Shown here: positions 1 through 6,131 of the stretch, in pieces
Layout: the number at the start of each line of letters is the position of its first letter
Position numbering within the stretch: the stretch's first letter is position 1
From: Balneolales bacterium
GTDB lineage: Bacteria; Bacteroidota; Rhodothermia; Balneolales; Natronogracilivirgulaceae
DNA length: 8,459 nucleotides
Reading direction: 5' to 3'
Assembly: GCA_007135895.1 (NCBI GenBank)
Contig: SLHZ01000330.1
Span: 1 to 8,459, forward strand
Program-made: the position numbers and the translations under genes
Notes under the pieces: model-generated
Database searches by the model: none
Told to the model about the DNA's origin: nothing
The model's input: the letters and a program-made list of their open reading frames with translations, nothing else

Positions 1-140
1 TCGCAACGTCTGATTTTACTCGCAACGAAAAAAGTCGAATCAAAAATGCTTCAAAAAGCTTCTCAGAAAAACCGCATCATAACACCAGATCAGAGTATCC
101 GCTTTTAAAATAAGAACATCGCAGTTGTTTTTTTCTTGTC
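1..140. other. AT-rich upstream region with short direct repeat
   Basis: This stretch is visibly richer in A and T than the genes to its right and precedes the first gene. It holds two copies of TCGCAACG, at 1-8 and 20-27, spaced 19 bases start to start. The window edge cuts the region, so further copies could lie to the left. A TAAAAT at 106-111 could serve as a -10-like element, but I see no matching upstream element. Two forward frames are open from the left edge to stops at 106-108 and 111-113, so neither can be claimed as the tail of an upstream gene. The promoter of the downstream genes probably lies here, but this is inference from position and composition. Confidence 0.35.
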
Positions 141-1601
141 ATGAAAGAGCCCGGAAATAATCCCCCCATACCCGCAAATGCAGAAAACGGCCTGTATCCG
201 TTGCTGGATTTTCCGGGCTGGTATGCCATTGTGGAGGAGAATCTGGACATGGATGCCGCATCGTTCGCGTTGCGTCATTCCGATAAGAAGGGGATGCCGG
301 TTCGCGCACTGGCCGAGCAGATTCACTGTTATCCCCGTGCCAAAGCCAAATTGGGTCCGTTTCATCTGCCGGGAATGATCTATCTGCAAGAAGCGCTGGA
401 ACAGTCTTCCGGATATGCCGTCGCAACCTGGCGCGCCGGCAGGTTCAACCGGCCGGTTATTGCCGATATGACAGGTGGACTCGGTGTGGATACGGCGGCA
501 TGGGCATCGGGAGGATCGCTGGTCTATTATTGTGAAAAGAACGGGAACCTCGCGGCCGTGGCCCGGCATAACCACGAGCTGATGGGCCTGCCCGGTAGAA
601 TTTTCTATCATTGTGGCGATGCCGGAAGTCTGATCGACGGTAACTGGAACGAAGGGAAATGGCACGCGGGAAAAGCACCTGAAACTAAACCACCAAAACT
701 ACTGGATTTGCTTTACCTGGATCCGTCCCGCAGGGTGAGCGGGCGAAGGGTGTACGCTATCGATGAGTGCGAGCCCGCCGTGCTGGAACTACTGCCGTTG
801 ATGCGCCGGATCGCCCCGGAATTTCTGATTAAACTGTCTCCCATGATCGACCTGCAGGAACTGGCCAGGCTGATTCCTGAATGCCGGTGGATCGGAGTCG
901 TATCTTGTGATGGCGAGGTCAGGGAAGTCCTGGCGTACGGTGCTTTCGGACCGGGTTCTCCGGATGATGAACCGGTGATCCGGGAAGCGGTCATACTAAA
1001 TAAAAATGGCACAGTTCAGCACCGGTTTCGAAGTGATGAGTCCCCGGTAAACGGAACTTCCGGTGAACGGCAGCAGAATGACCCTTCGAAACTAACGGCA
1101 AGCGGCCGCACCCTGTCAGAGCCCGCGAAGGGCATGAATGCTGAAGCCATGGAGGGCACGACCGATACATCCGGGACAGGCATTGCTGATACATCTGCGA
1201 AGGGTACGACTGTCAAACCGGAGGCGGGCATGTGGCTTTTCGTGCCCGATCCCGCCCTTGTCAAGGCGGATATGCTGGACCGGTGCTGTGAGCGATACGG
1301 ACTGAACCGGATGCATCATAAATCCGGTTACCTGGTCGGCGAAACACCGGTGTCTGATTTCCCCGGCAAATGCCATGAAATCGATTATGTGCTGGACTAC
1401 AAACCCCGACTCATCCGGAATTGGCTGCCGGGTCAGGACCTGGAAAAGGTACATATCCACGTGAACAGCTTCCCCATGTCCGTGGAACAGCTCTATCGCA
1501 CCCTGGATTGCCAAATGGGCGAAAAAGGGCATCTTTTTTTTACCCGTACACATGACAGCTCCTATATCATGCTGGTCAGCAGAAAACGAAAATCATTATG
1601 A
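141..1601 (+). CDS. THUMP-like class I SAM-dependent methyltransferase (PG_1098 family)
   Basis: A 486-residue protein resembling the PG_1098-type methyltransferases of Bacteroidota, predicted to methylate a nucleic acid, probably RNA. The target is not established. Residues 1-100 form the N-terminal region. The Rossmann-type methyltransferase core follows, with the SAM-binding motif DMTGGLGVD at 109-117 and the motif IV-like LYLDPSRR at 191-198. The core continues to about 290 with an IKLSPMIDL strand near 230-238. Residues about 363-486 match the THUMP-like and ferredoxin-like C-terminal part, including a KPRLIRNWLPG stretch at 421-431. Between core and C-terminal part lies a polar, Gly/Ser/Thr/Asp-rich linker (about 296-362) that looks disordered and longer than expected. 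The ATG at 141 is the first in frame; no Shine-Dalgarno is seen. The stop overlaps the rfbD start as ATGA, suggesting translational coupling although the functions look unrelated. The family call is from motif recognition, not a search. Confidence 0.82.
   Translation: MKEPGNNPPIPANAENGLYPLLDFPGWYAIVEENLDMDAASFALRHSDKKGMPVRALAEQIHCYPRAKAKLGPFHLPGMIYLQEALEQSSGYAVATWRAGRFNRPVIADMTGGLGVDTAAWASGGSLVYYCEKNGNLAAVARHNHELMGLPGRIFYHCGDAGSLIDGNWNEGKWHAGKAPETKPPKLLDLLYLDPSRRVSGRRVYAIDECEPAVLELLPLMRRIAPEFLIKLSPMIDLQELARLIPECRWIGVVSCDGEVREVLAYGAFGPGSPDDEPVIREAVILNKNGTVQHRFRSDESPVNGTSGERQQNDPSKLTASGRTLSEPAKGMNAEAMEGTTDTSGTGIADTSAKGTTVKPEAGMWLFVPDPALVKADMLDRCCERYGLNRMHHKSGYLVGETPVSDFPGKCHEIDYVLDYKPRLIRNWLPGQDLEKVHIHVNSFPMSVEQLYRTLDCQMGEKGHLFFTRTHDSSYIMLVSRKRKSL
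1026..1226 (+). other. Low-complexity linker coding segment in the methyltransferase
   Basis: This segment encodes residues about 296-362 of the THUMP-like methyltransferase. It is dominated by Ser, Thr, Gly, Glu, Asp, Ala and Lys, with near-repeats such as TDTSGTG and ADTSAKG. It has almost no hydrophobic residues, unlike the flanking folded parts. It separates the Rossmann core from the C-terminal THUMP-like region, so it is most simply read as a flexible interdomain linker. Confidence 0.6.
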
Positions 1602-2470
1602 ATGCAAAGAAAAAATACCTCATTCTGGGCTCCGGCGGTCAGCTGGGCATGGAATGGTGCGCATGGCTCGAAAAACAGGGTGCCAAATACCGCGGACTGA
1701 CCCGGAAGGAGCTTGATATCACCTGTCTGGATGCACTGGAAACGCTGCTTGATCTGCAGAAGCCGGACGTTGTGGTGAACTGTGCCGCCTATACCAAAGT
1801 GGATCAGGCCGAGGATGAGCAGCAAATGGCAGTGCAGGTAAACCAGAGAGGCCCCGGCCTTCTGGCCCGCTGCTGTGAAAACTCGCCCGAAAAACCGCTG
1901 CTGGTCCACTATTCCACCGACTATGTTTTCCCCGGTCGCCTGGCTGACCGCTCCCGCTGGCCCGACGGATATCCCATCGATGCGCCGGCCGAGCCGGTTA
2001 ACTGGTACGGGCAGACTAAATGGAAGGGCGAAGAGGAGGTGAGGGCGGCATGTGCAAACCATCTGATTCTGCGTGTCTCCTGGCTTTGCGGATCCCATGG
2101 GAACAACTTTGTCCATACCATGTTGCGACTGGCCGGAGAACGTGACCATCTGAAAGTAGTGGCCGATCAGTATGGGTGTCCTTCTTTCACAGAACCCGTG
2201 ACCCGGATCAGTTCTGACCTGGCGGATTCGGGAGAGACGGGTACTTTTCATGTCAGCTCAAACGGTGAAACCAGCTGGTATGATTTTGCGAAAGCCATTC
2301 TAAGGGGCCGCAAAGTCCGCATAGATCCGATCACCACCGCCGAATGGCCTACCCGCGCTGCAAGACCCGCATGGTCCCGCCTCGATATCACCGCCTTGGC
2401 GGATGTCTCAAGAACACGTATCTTGCCATGGCAGGAAGATCTCGATCTGCTGCTCCGGCAGATTTCCTGA
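1598..2470 (+). CDS. rfbD: dTDP-4-dehydrorhamnose reductase
   Basis: A 290-residue short-chain dehydrogenase-type enzyme that reduces dTDP-4-keto-L-rhamnose to dTDP-L-rhamnose, the last step of the pathway, in the cytoplasm. The nucleotide-binding loop GSGGQLG lies at 11-17. NCAAYTKVDQAE at 61-72 is the family signature. The catalytic triad is visible as Thr107 in YSTDYVF and Tyr137-xxx-Lys141 in WYGQTKWKGE. The substrate-side stretch ADQYGCPSF is at 189-197. Length fits the family. The ATG at 1598 overlaps the previous stop by four bases, which fixes the start and suggests coupled translation. rfbC begins 85 bases downstream. The symbol rmlD is equivalent. No missing key residues are seen. 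Confidence 0.95.
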   Translation: MNAKKKYLILGSGGQLGMEWCAWLEKQGAKYRGLTRKELDITCLDALETLLDLQKPDVVVNCAAYTKVDQAEDEQQMAVQVNQRGPGLLARCCENSPEKPLLVHYSTDYVFPGRLADRSRWPDGYPIDAPAEPVNWYGQTKWKGEEEVRAACANHLILRVSWLCGSHGNNFVHTMLRLAGERDHLKVVADQYGCPSFTEPVTRISSDLADSGETGTFHVSSNGETSWYDFAKAILRGRKVRIDPITTAEWPTRAARPAWSRLDITALADVSRTRILPWQEDLDLLLRQIS

Positions 2471-2555
2471 AAACCGGGTCTGCCGGATGTTCTCAACGGG
2501 CCCTGATGTATCCGCAATCTAATCAACGGCAATATTATACAGTCAATCGACACCT

Positions 2556-3104
2556 ATGGAATTCATCTCTACCATGCTGGAGGATGTTCTGCTGATACGC
2601 CCGAACGTTTTTCGGGATCAACGGGGCTTTTTCACCGAGACATTCCGGCTCAACAATTTTCATCAGGCAGGTATCAGAAAACCATTTGTCCAGGATAACC
2701 TCTCCAAATCGGTCCGCAATACCCTGCGCGGCCTGCATTACCAGCTTGTCCGCCCCCAGGCCAAACTGGTCATGGTCACCTCGGGTGAGATTCTGGATGT
2801 AGCGGTGGACTTGCGACGCAGCTCATCCACCTTCGGCAAACATGTCTCCTACCGGCTATCGGATAAAAACAATGAGATCCTGTATATACCGGAAGGATTC
2901 GCCCACGGTTTTTTTGTCCTGTCGGAGACCGCCACGTTTCAATATAAATGTACCGACTACTATTACCCGGAGGGAGAGCGCGGCGTTCGCTGGAATGATC
3001 CGGAGATCGGAATCACCTGGCCGGTTGACGCCCCGATATTGTCAGATAAGGATAAAAACCTTCCTCTTCTGTCGGAGATGAGCGTCAAGGACCTTCCGGG
3101 CTGA
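2556..3104 (+). CDS. rfbC: dTDP-4-dehydrorhamnose 3,5-epimerase
   Basis: A 182-residue cupin-fold epimerase that converts dTDP-4-keto-6-deoxyglucose to dTDP-4-keto-L-rhamnose, the substrate of RfbD. Recognisable signatures are RGFFTETF at 23-30, LRGLHYQ at 57-63 with the presumed catalytic base His61, and PEGFAHGFFVLSE at 112-124 with His117. The CTDYYYPEGERGVRWNDP stretch at 132-149 contains the presumed catalytic Tyr137. Asp164 in LSDKD is a candidate partner of the catalytic histidine. Length and motif order are typical. The ATG at 2556 places the conserved N-terminus correctly; no Shine-Dalgarno precedes it. It lies between rfbD and rfbB in the same direction. The Leu in QDNLS (residue 49) sits where many homologues have His or Gln, a minor variation. 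The symbol rmlC is equivalent. Confidence 0.95.
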   Translation: MEFISTMLEDVLLIRPNVFRDQRGFFTETFRLNNFHQAGIRKPFVQDNLSKSVRNTLRGLHYQLVRPQAKLVMVTSGEILDVAVDLRRSSSTFGKHVSYRLSDKNNEILYIPEGFAHGFFVLSETATFQYKCTDYYYPEGERGVRWNDPEIGITWPVDAPILSDKDKNLPLLSEMSVKDLPG

Positions 3105-3147
3105 CAAGATCTGTTAACCGTTAATTACCAACTAAATCTGAACCAAC

Positions 3148-4170
3148 ATGCGAATTATTGTTACCGGCGGTGCCGGTTTTATCGGGTCCAATCTCATATT
3201 GCATCTGCTTGGGCAAGACAAATCCCTGGAAGTGCTGAATATCGACAAGCTGACCTATGCTTCCGACCTTGATTTTTTGAAATCGGTGGAAGGTAATGAC
3301 AACTATCGTTTTGCGCAGGTCGACCTGGTGGATCGTAAAGCGGTGCATGATATCGTGCGCGAATACCGGCCCGACGGTGTGATGCATCTGGCTGCCGAGT
3401 CCCATGTGGATAATTCCATTACCGGACCGGAGCCTTTTGTGCATTCCAACGTACTGGGGACTTTCAACATCCTTGAGGAGTGCCGGCTGCTCTGGATGGA
3501 GGATGCCGATGCGTTCGCAAAGAACCGGTTTTTGCATGTCTCTACCGATGAAGTGTATGGCTCCCTGGGATATGAAGGGGTTTTTACGGAAAAAACACCC
3601 TATGCGCCCAACTCACCCTATTCGGCTACCAAGGCCGCGAGTGACTTCCTGGTCCGCTCCTATTTCAAAACATTCAAAATGAATGTGGTCACCACGAATT
3701 GTTCGAATAACTTCGGTCCGCACCAGCACGACGAGAAACTCATACCAACGGTCATCCGCAAAGCGCTGACTCATGAGCATATCCCCGTGTATGGAAAAGG
3801 GGAGAATGTGCGGGACTGGCTTTTCGTCACCGATCATTGCCGGGCCATCGAAATGGTCTATAACAATGGCCGCCAGGGTGAAACTTATATTGTGGGCGGA
3901 TACAATGAGTGGATGAATATCGACCTGGTCCGACTCATTTGCGATCTCATGAACGAAATCAAAGGCGAAGGTCCGGATGGCGACTACAAAAACCTGATCC
4001 GCTTTGTCACGGACCGTGCCGGTCATGATCTCCGCTACGCGATTGATCCGGCCAAAATCACCGGTGAGCTGGGATGGAAGCCGCTCATGAAGTTCGATAT
4101 GCAGATTCGTGAAACTGTCGAATGGTACATTGAACGCTTTGAGGCAAAGGGACTCTCTAAACCGTCCTGA
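3148..4170 (+). CDS. rfbB: dTDP-glucose 4,6-dehydratase
   Basis: A 340-residue extended SDR enzyme that converts dTDP-glucose to dTDP-4-keto-6-deoxyglucose using bound NAD+, the committed dehydration step before RfbC and RfbD. The dinucleotide-binding motif GGAGFIGSN is at 7-15, DKLTYASDL at 33-41 and HLAAESHVDNS at 80-90. The catalytic Thr133-Asp134-Glu135 lies in STDEVYG, and Tyr158-xxx-Lys162 lies in YSATKAASD. TNCSNNFGPHQ with EKLIP at 183-200 is a strong family signature. Length is typical. The start at 3148 sits immediately before the first beta strand. It follows rfbC by 43 bases. The partner thymidylyltransferase gene rfbA, often adjacent, is absent; the next gene downstream is unrelated. 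The symbol rmlB is equivalent. Confidence 0.96.
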   Translation: MRIIVTGGAGFIGSNLILHLLGQDKSLEVLNIDKLTYASDLDFLKSVEGNDNYRFAQVDLVDRKAVHDIVREYRPDGVMHLAAESHVDNSITGPEPFVHSNVLGTFNILEECRLLWMEDADAFAKNRFLHVSTDEVYGSLGYEGVFTEKTPYAPNSPYSATKAASDFLVRSYFKTFKMNVVTTNCSNNFGPHQHDEKLIPTVIRKALTHEHIPVYGKGENVRDWLFVTDHCRAIEMVYNNGRQGETYIVGGYNEWMNIDLVRLICDLMNEIKGEGPDGDYKNLIRFVTDRAGHDLRYAIDPAKITGELGWKPLMKFDMQIRETVEWYIERFEAKGLSKPS

Positions 4171-4307
4171 ATCATCCATATCTGTGGAATTCATGCCATT
4201 TGACTCCTGGTTCACCAAACCGGATCTTGAGCACCTGGCTTTGACTGCTGATTATCCATACCTGATCCTCAACACCTCACTTTCTTATACCTGATCTGCT
4301 TTTTACC
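4171..4307 (+). other. Intergenic gap between rfbB and the EVE gene
   Basis: This 137-base gap is the largest between the co-directional genes, so a new promoter could start here. A TTGACT at 4241-4246 resembles a -35 element, but no good -10 lies at the expected spacing, and no Bacteroidota-type -33/-7 pair is clear. The ten bases ATACCTGATC occur twice, at 4258-4267 and 4287-4296. No hairpin followed by a T run was seen, so rfbB termination is not evident. Confidence 0.3.
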
Positions 4308-4787
4308 ATGGCACGACAATTTTGGCTCATGAAATCCGAACCGGATGCCTTCAGCATTGATGACCTGATGGCAATGAAAAAGGGTGTCACCTATTGGGAC
4401 GGAGTACGCAACTATCAGGCCCGCAATATTATGCGGGATCAGATGAAAATCGGTGACGGCGCCTTTTTCTACCATTCCAATACCAAACCGCTGGCTATCG
4501 TCGGCACAATGAACATTGTTTCGGAGTCGTATCCGGATCCCACGCAGTTCGATCCGGACTCGAAATATTTTGATCCGGCAAGTACGCACGACTCACCGCG
4601 CTGGATGCTGGTGGATGTACAGTTCACCATGCGCTTTGATCCTCCGGTCACCCGGGAAAGAATCCGGGAAACACCGGGATTGGAGGATATGATGCTTCTT
4701 AAAAGAGGCAGCCGCCTGTCCATCCAGCCCGTTACACCGCGGGAATGGCAAATCATCCACCAGCTGGCCGGAGTGGATCCCCTATGA
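4308..4787 (+). CDS. EVE domain-containing protein (thymocyte nuclear protein 1-like)
   Basis: A 159-residue stand-alone EVE protein, all one domain of the PUA-like fold. Signature stretches are FWLMKSEPDAFSIDDL at 5-20, YWDGVRNYQARN at 29-40, GDGAFFYHSN at 49-58, YPDPTQFDP at 75-83, SPRWMLVDV at 96-104 and LLKRGSRLSIQPV at 130-142. These include the aromatic and polar residues that line the family's ligand cavity. EVE domains are known as readers of modified bases in DNA or RNA and are fused to restriction nucleases in some systems. For stand-alone bacterial versions the physiological ligand is unsettled. The length is normal and no enzymatic motif is visible. Its stop overlaps the start of the dCTP deaminase gene (ATGA), so the two are probably translated together. 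Family assignment is strong; cellular role is unknown. Confidence 0.93.
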   Translation: MARQFWLMKSEPDAFSIDDLMAMKKGVTYWDGVRNYQARNIMRDQMKIGDGAFFYHSNTKPLAIVGTMNIVSESYPDPTQFDPDSKYFDPASTHDSPRWMLVDVQFTMRFDPPVTRERIRETPGLEDMMLLKRGSRLSIQPVTPREWQIIHQLAGVDPL

Positions 4788-6058
4788 GCAAGACCGGATC
4801 CGATGATAGCAGACTGGTTATACGGACCCGCGGCATTGTGCCCATTCAGGACCTTGTCTGTCTGAGGGATTTTGGCGTGATTCGGTCCGAACCGGATTAT
4901 CCCATTCAGGACGACCAGTTCCAGCCTAATTCGCTGGATCTGCGGCTGGGTACCCATGCCTACCGGGTGCGCTGCAGCTTCCTGCCGGAGAAGGAACGGG
5001 TCGAAAGCAAGCTGGAACGCCTCTCCCAGCACTCTTTTGATATCCGCAACGGTGCCGTACTCGAGCAAAACATCACCTATCTGATCCCTCTGCTTGAGGA
5101 ACTGCACTTGCCTCTGACCACCCGCATGATTCCGTCGCAAACCCTGAAAAACCCGAAAAACAGCGGGTCCGGCGGGGGGGTACTGCTCACAGAGGAGCCG
5201 CTGACGGCTAAAGCCAATCCGAAAAGCAGCACGGGCCGGCTGGATATCTTCACGCGGCTTATAACGGACTTCTCTCACCGGTTTGAGGAGATCACGGCCG
5301 GTTACAGCGGCAGGCTTTACCTGGAGGTGGTTCCGAAGTCGTTTCCAGTGAAAGTGCGGACCGGGCAGCGCCTGAACCAGTTGAGGATACGCCACGGCTT
5401 TGCCCGGCTTAGCGACCAGGATATTCTGCATACCCATCAGCACGATCCCATTCTGTTTGATGAAAACGGAAAACCGCTGCCGGTTGACGAACTCAACGTG
5501 CGCAATGGTCTCTTCATGAGAGTAGGCCTGCACGGACCGGAAGGCAGTATCATCGGCTACCGGGCCAAAAAACACCGGGACCTCATTGACCTGGAGATGA
5601 AAGATCACTATGACGTTGAGGAATTCTGGGATCCGATCTATGCCCGAAAGGATGATTACATGATCCTGGAACCTGAAGCTTTCTACATCTTCGCCTCCCG
5701 TGAGCGTTGCCGAATACCCCGGCACCTTGCCGCGGAAATGGTGCCCTATGACACAGGCTCGGGAGAGTTGCGGACCCATTACGCCGGCTTTTTCGACAGC
5801 GGGTTTGGCGGAGAGATCCGGGACGGCGGGGCACGGGCTGTCCTGGAGGTACGCTCTCACGATGTGCCGTTCCTGGTCGAGGACGGACAGACTTTTTTTC
5901 GCATGATTTTCGAGTCCAATACGGCTCCGCCCGAATCACTCTATGGAATAGAGCTTGAAAGCCATTACCAGGGACAATCTCTGAAGCTGGGGAAACATTT
6001 CCGGGACATGCCTCCCCGGAGTACACCTCCGCCGAGTCCGCTTCCCGGTTCCGACTGA
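4784..6058 (+). CDS. dcd: 2'-deoxycytidine 5'-triphosphate deaminase, long two-domain form
   Basis: A 424-residue protein of the long dCTP deaminase family (I associate this with Pfam DCD_N/DCD_C), predicted to deaminate dCTP to dUTP for thymidylate supply. E. coli Dcd is about half this length. The first half carries QPNSLDLRLG (47-56), ANPKSSTGRLD (144-154) and AGYSGRLYLEV (172-182). By analogy with E. coli Ser111/Arg115/Glu138, the candidate active residues are Ser148, Arg152 and Glu181. The second half repeats the fold with VPYDTGSGELR (320-330), HYAGFFDSGFGG (332-343) and RAVLEVRSHDVPF (351-363), again offering Ser326, Arg330 and Glu355. A Gly/Ser/Asn-rich insertion lies near 117-141. 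The tail is Pro/Ser-rich. I chose the ATG at 4784, which overlaps the EVE stop as ATGA. An in-frame ATG at 4745 would add 13 non-conserved residues inside the EVE gene. The symbol follows function, not close similarity to E. coli Dcd. Confidence 0.87.
   Translation: MSKTGSDDSRLVIRTRGIVPIQDLVCLRDFGVIRSEPDYPIQDDQFQPNSLDLRLGTHAYRVRCSFLPEKERVESKLERLSQHSFDIRNGAVLEQNITYLIPLLEELHLPLTTRMIPSQTLKNPKNSGSGGGVLLTEEPLTAKANPKSSTGRLDIFTRLITDFSHRFEEITAGYSGRLYLEVVPKSFPVKVRTGQRLNQLRIRHGFARLSDQDILHTHQHDPILFDENGKPLPVDELNVRNGLFMRVGLHGPEGSIIGYRAKKHRDLIDLEMKDHYDVEEFWDPIYARKDDYMILEPEAFYIFASRERCRIPRHLAAEMVPYDTGSGELRTHYAGFFDSGFGGEIRDGGARAVLEVRSHDVPFLVEDGQTFFRMIFESNTAPPESLYGIELESHYQGQSLKLGKHFRDMPPRSTPPPSPLPGSD
5132..5209 (+). 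other. Low-complexity insertion in dcd with a seven-G run
   Basis: This segment encodes residues about 117-142 of the deaminase. It includes KNPKNSGSGGGVL, just before the conserved ANPKSSTGRLD motif. It contains an uninterrupted run of seven G at 5174-5180. The frame is open on both sides and the conserved motifs continue in the same frame, so the run is correct as given or in-frame. In the family members I recall, the strand leading into this motif is shorter and lacks a glycine stretch. Confidence 0.5.
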
Positions 6059-6131
6059 GCTAAGCCGGCGGCATGGAAACGGGGAAAAGACCGGCCTGCG
6101 TAGAAACGCCAACATGTAAATATTCAGACGT
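6059..6131 (+). other. Short gap between dcd and rsmE
   Basis: This 73-base gap has no gene and no convincing terminator. A CCGGC/GCCGG pairing is possible between 6065 and 6100, but the stem is only about five pairs and no T run follows. No Shine-Dalgarno is seen before the rsmE start, in keeping with the other starts here. Confidence 0.4.

Noticed and set aside
1..113. Possible C-terminal tail of an upstream gene entering from the left
   Set aside because: Two different forward frames are open from the edge (stops at 106-108 and 111-113), so openness does not discriminate. The composition is AT-rich as in non-coding DNA, and neither translation resembles a known C-terminus.
2471..2555. CCGG-x5-CCGG just after rfbD as a terminator or attenuator
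   Set aside because: The stem is only four pairs with no T run, and rfbC follows in the same direction as part of the same pathway.
4241..4269. TTGACT as the -35 of a promoter for the EVE gene
   Set aside because: The sequence at the expected -10 spacing (around 4264-4269) does not resemble TATAAT, and no Bacteroidota-type -7 element is present at a fitting distance.
4258..4296. Repeated ATACCTGATC, 29 bases apart, as operator sites
   Set aside because: Two ten-base matches in a short T/C-rich leader, with no symmetry and no further copies, are too weak to call.
4745..4783. Upstream ATG at 4745 as the true dcd start
   Set aside because: The extra 13 residues are not like the family N-terminus and lie entirely in the EVE coding region. 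The ATG at 4784 gives a standard ATGA overlap.
4469..5860. A 463-residue reverse-strand open frame opposite EVE and dcd
   Set aside because: It is antisense to two well-supported genes with intact family motifs, and its translation shows no recognisable domain. It is a codon-bias shadow.
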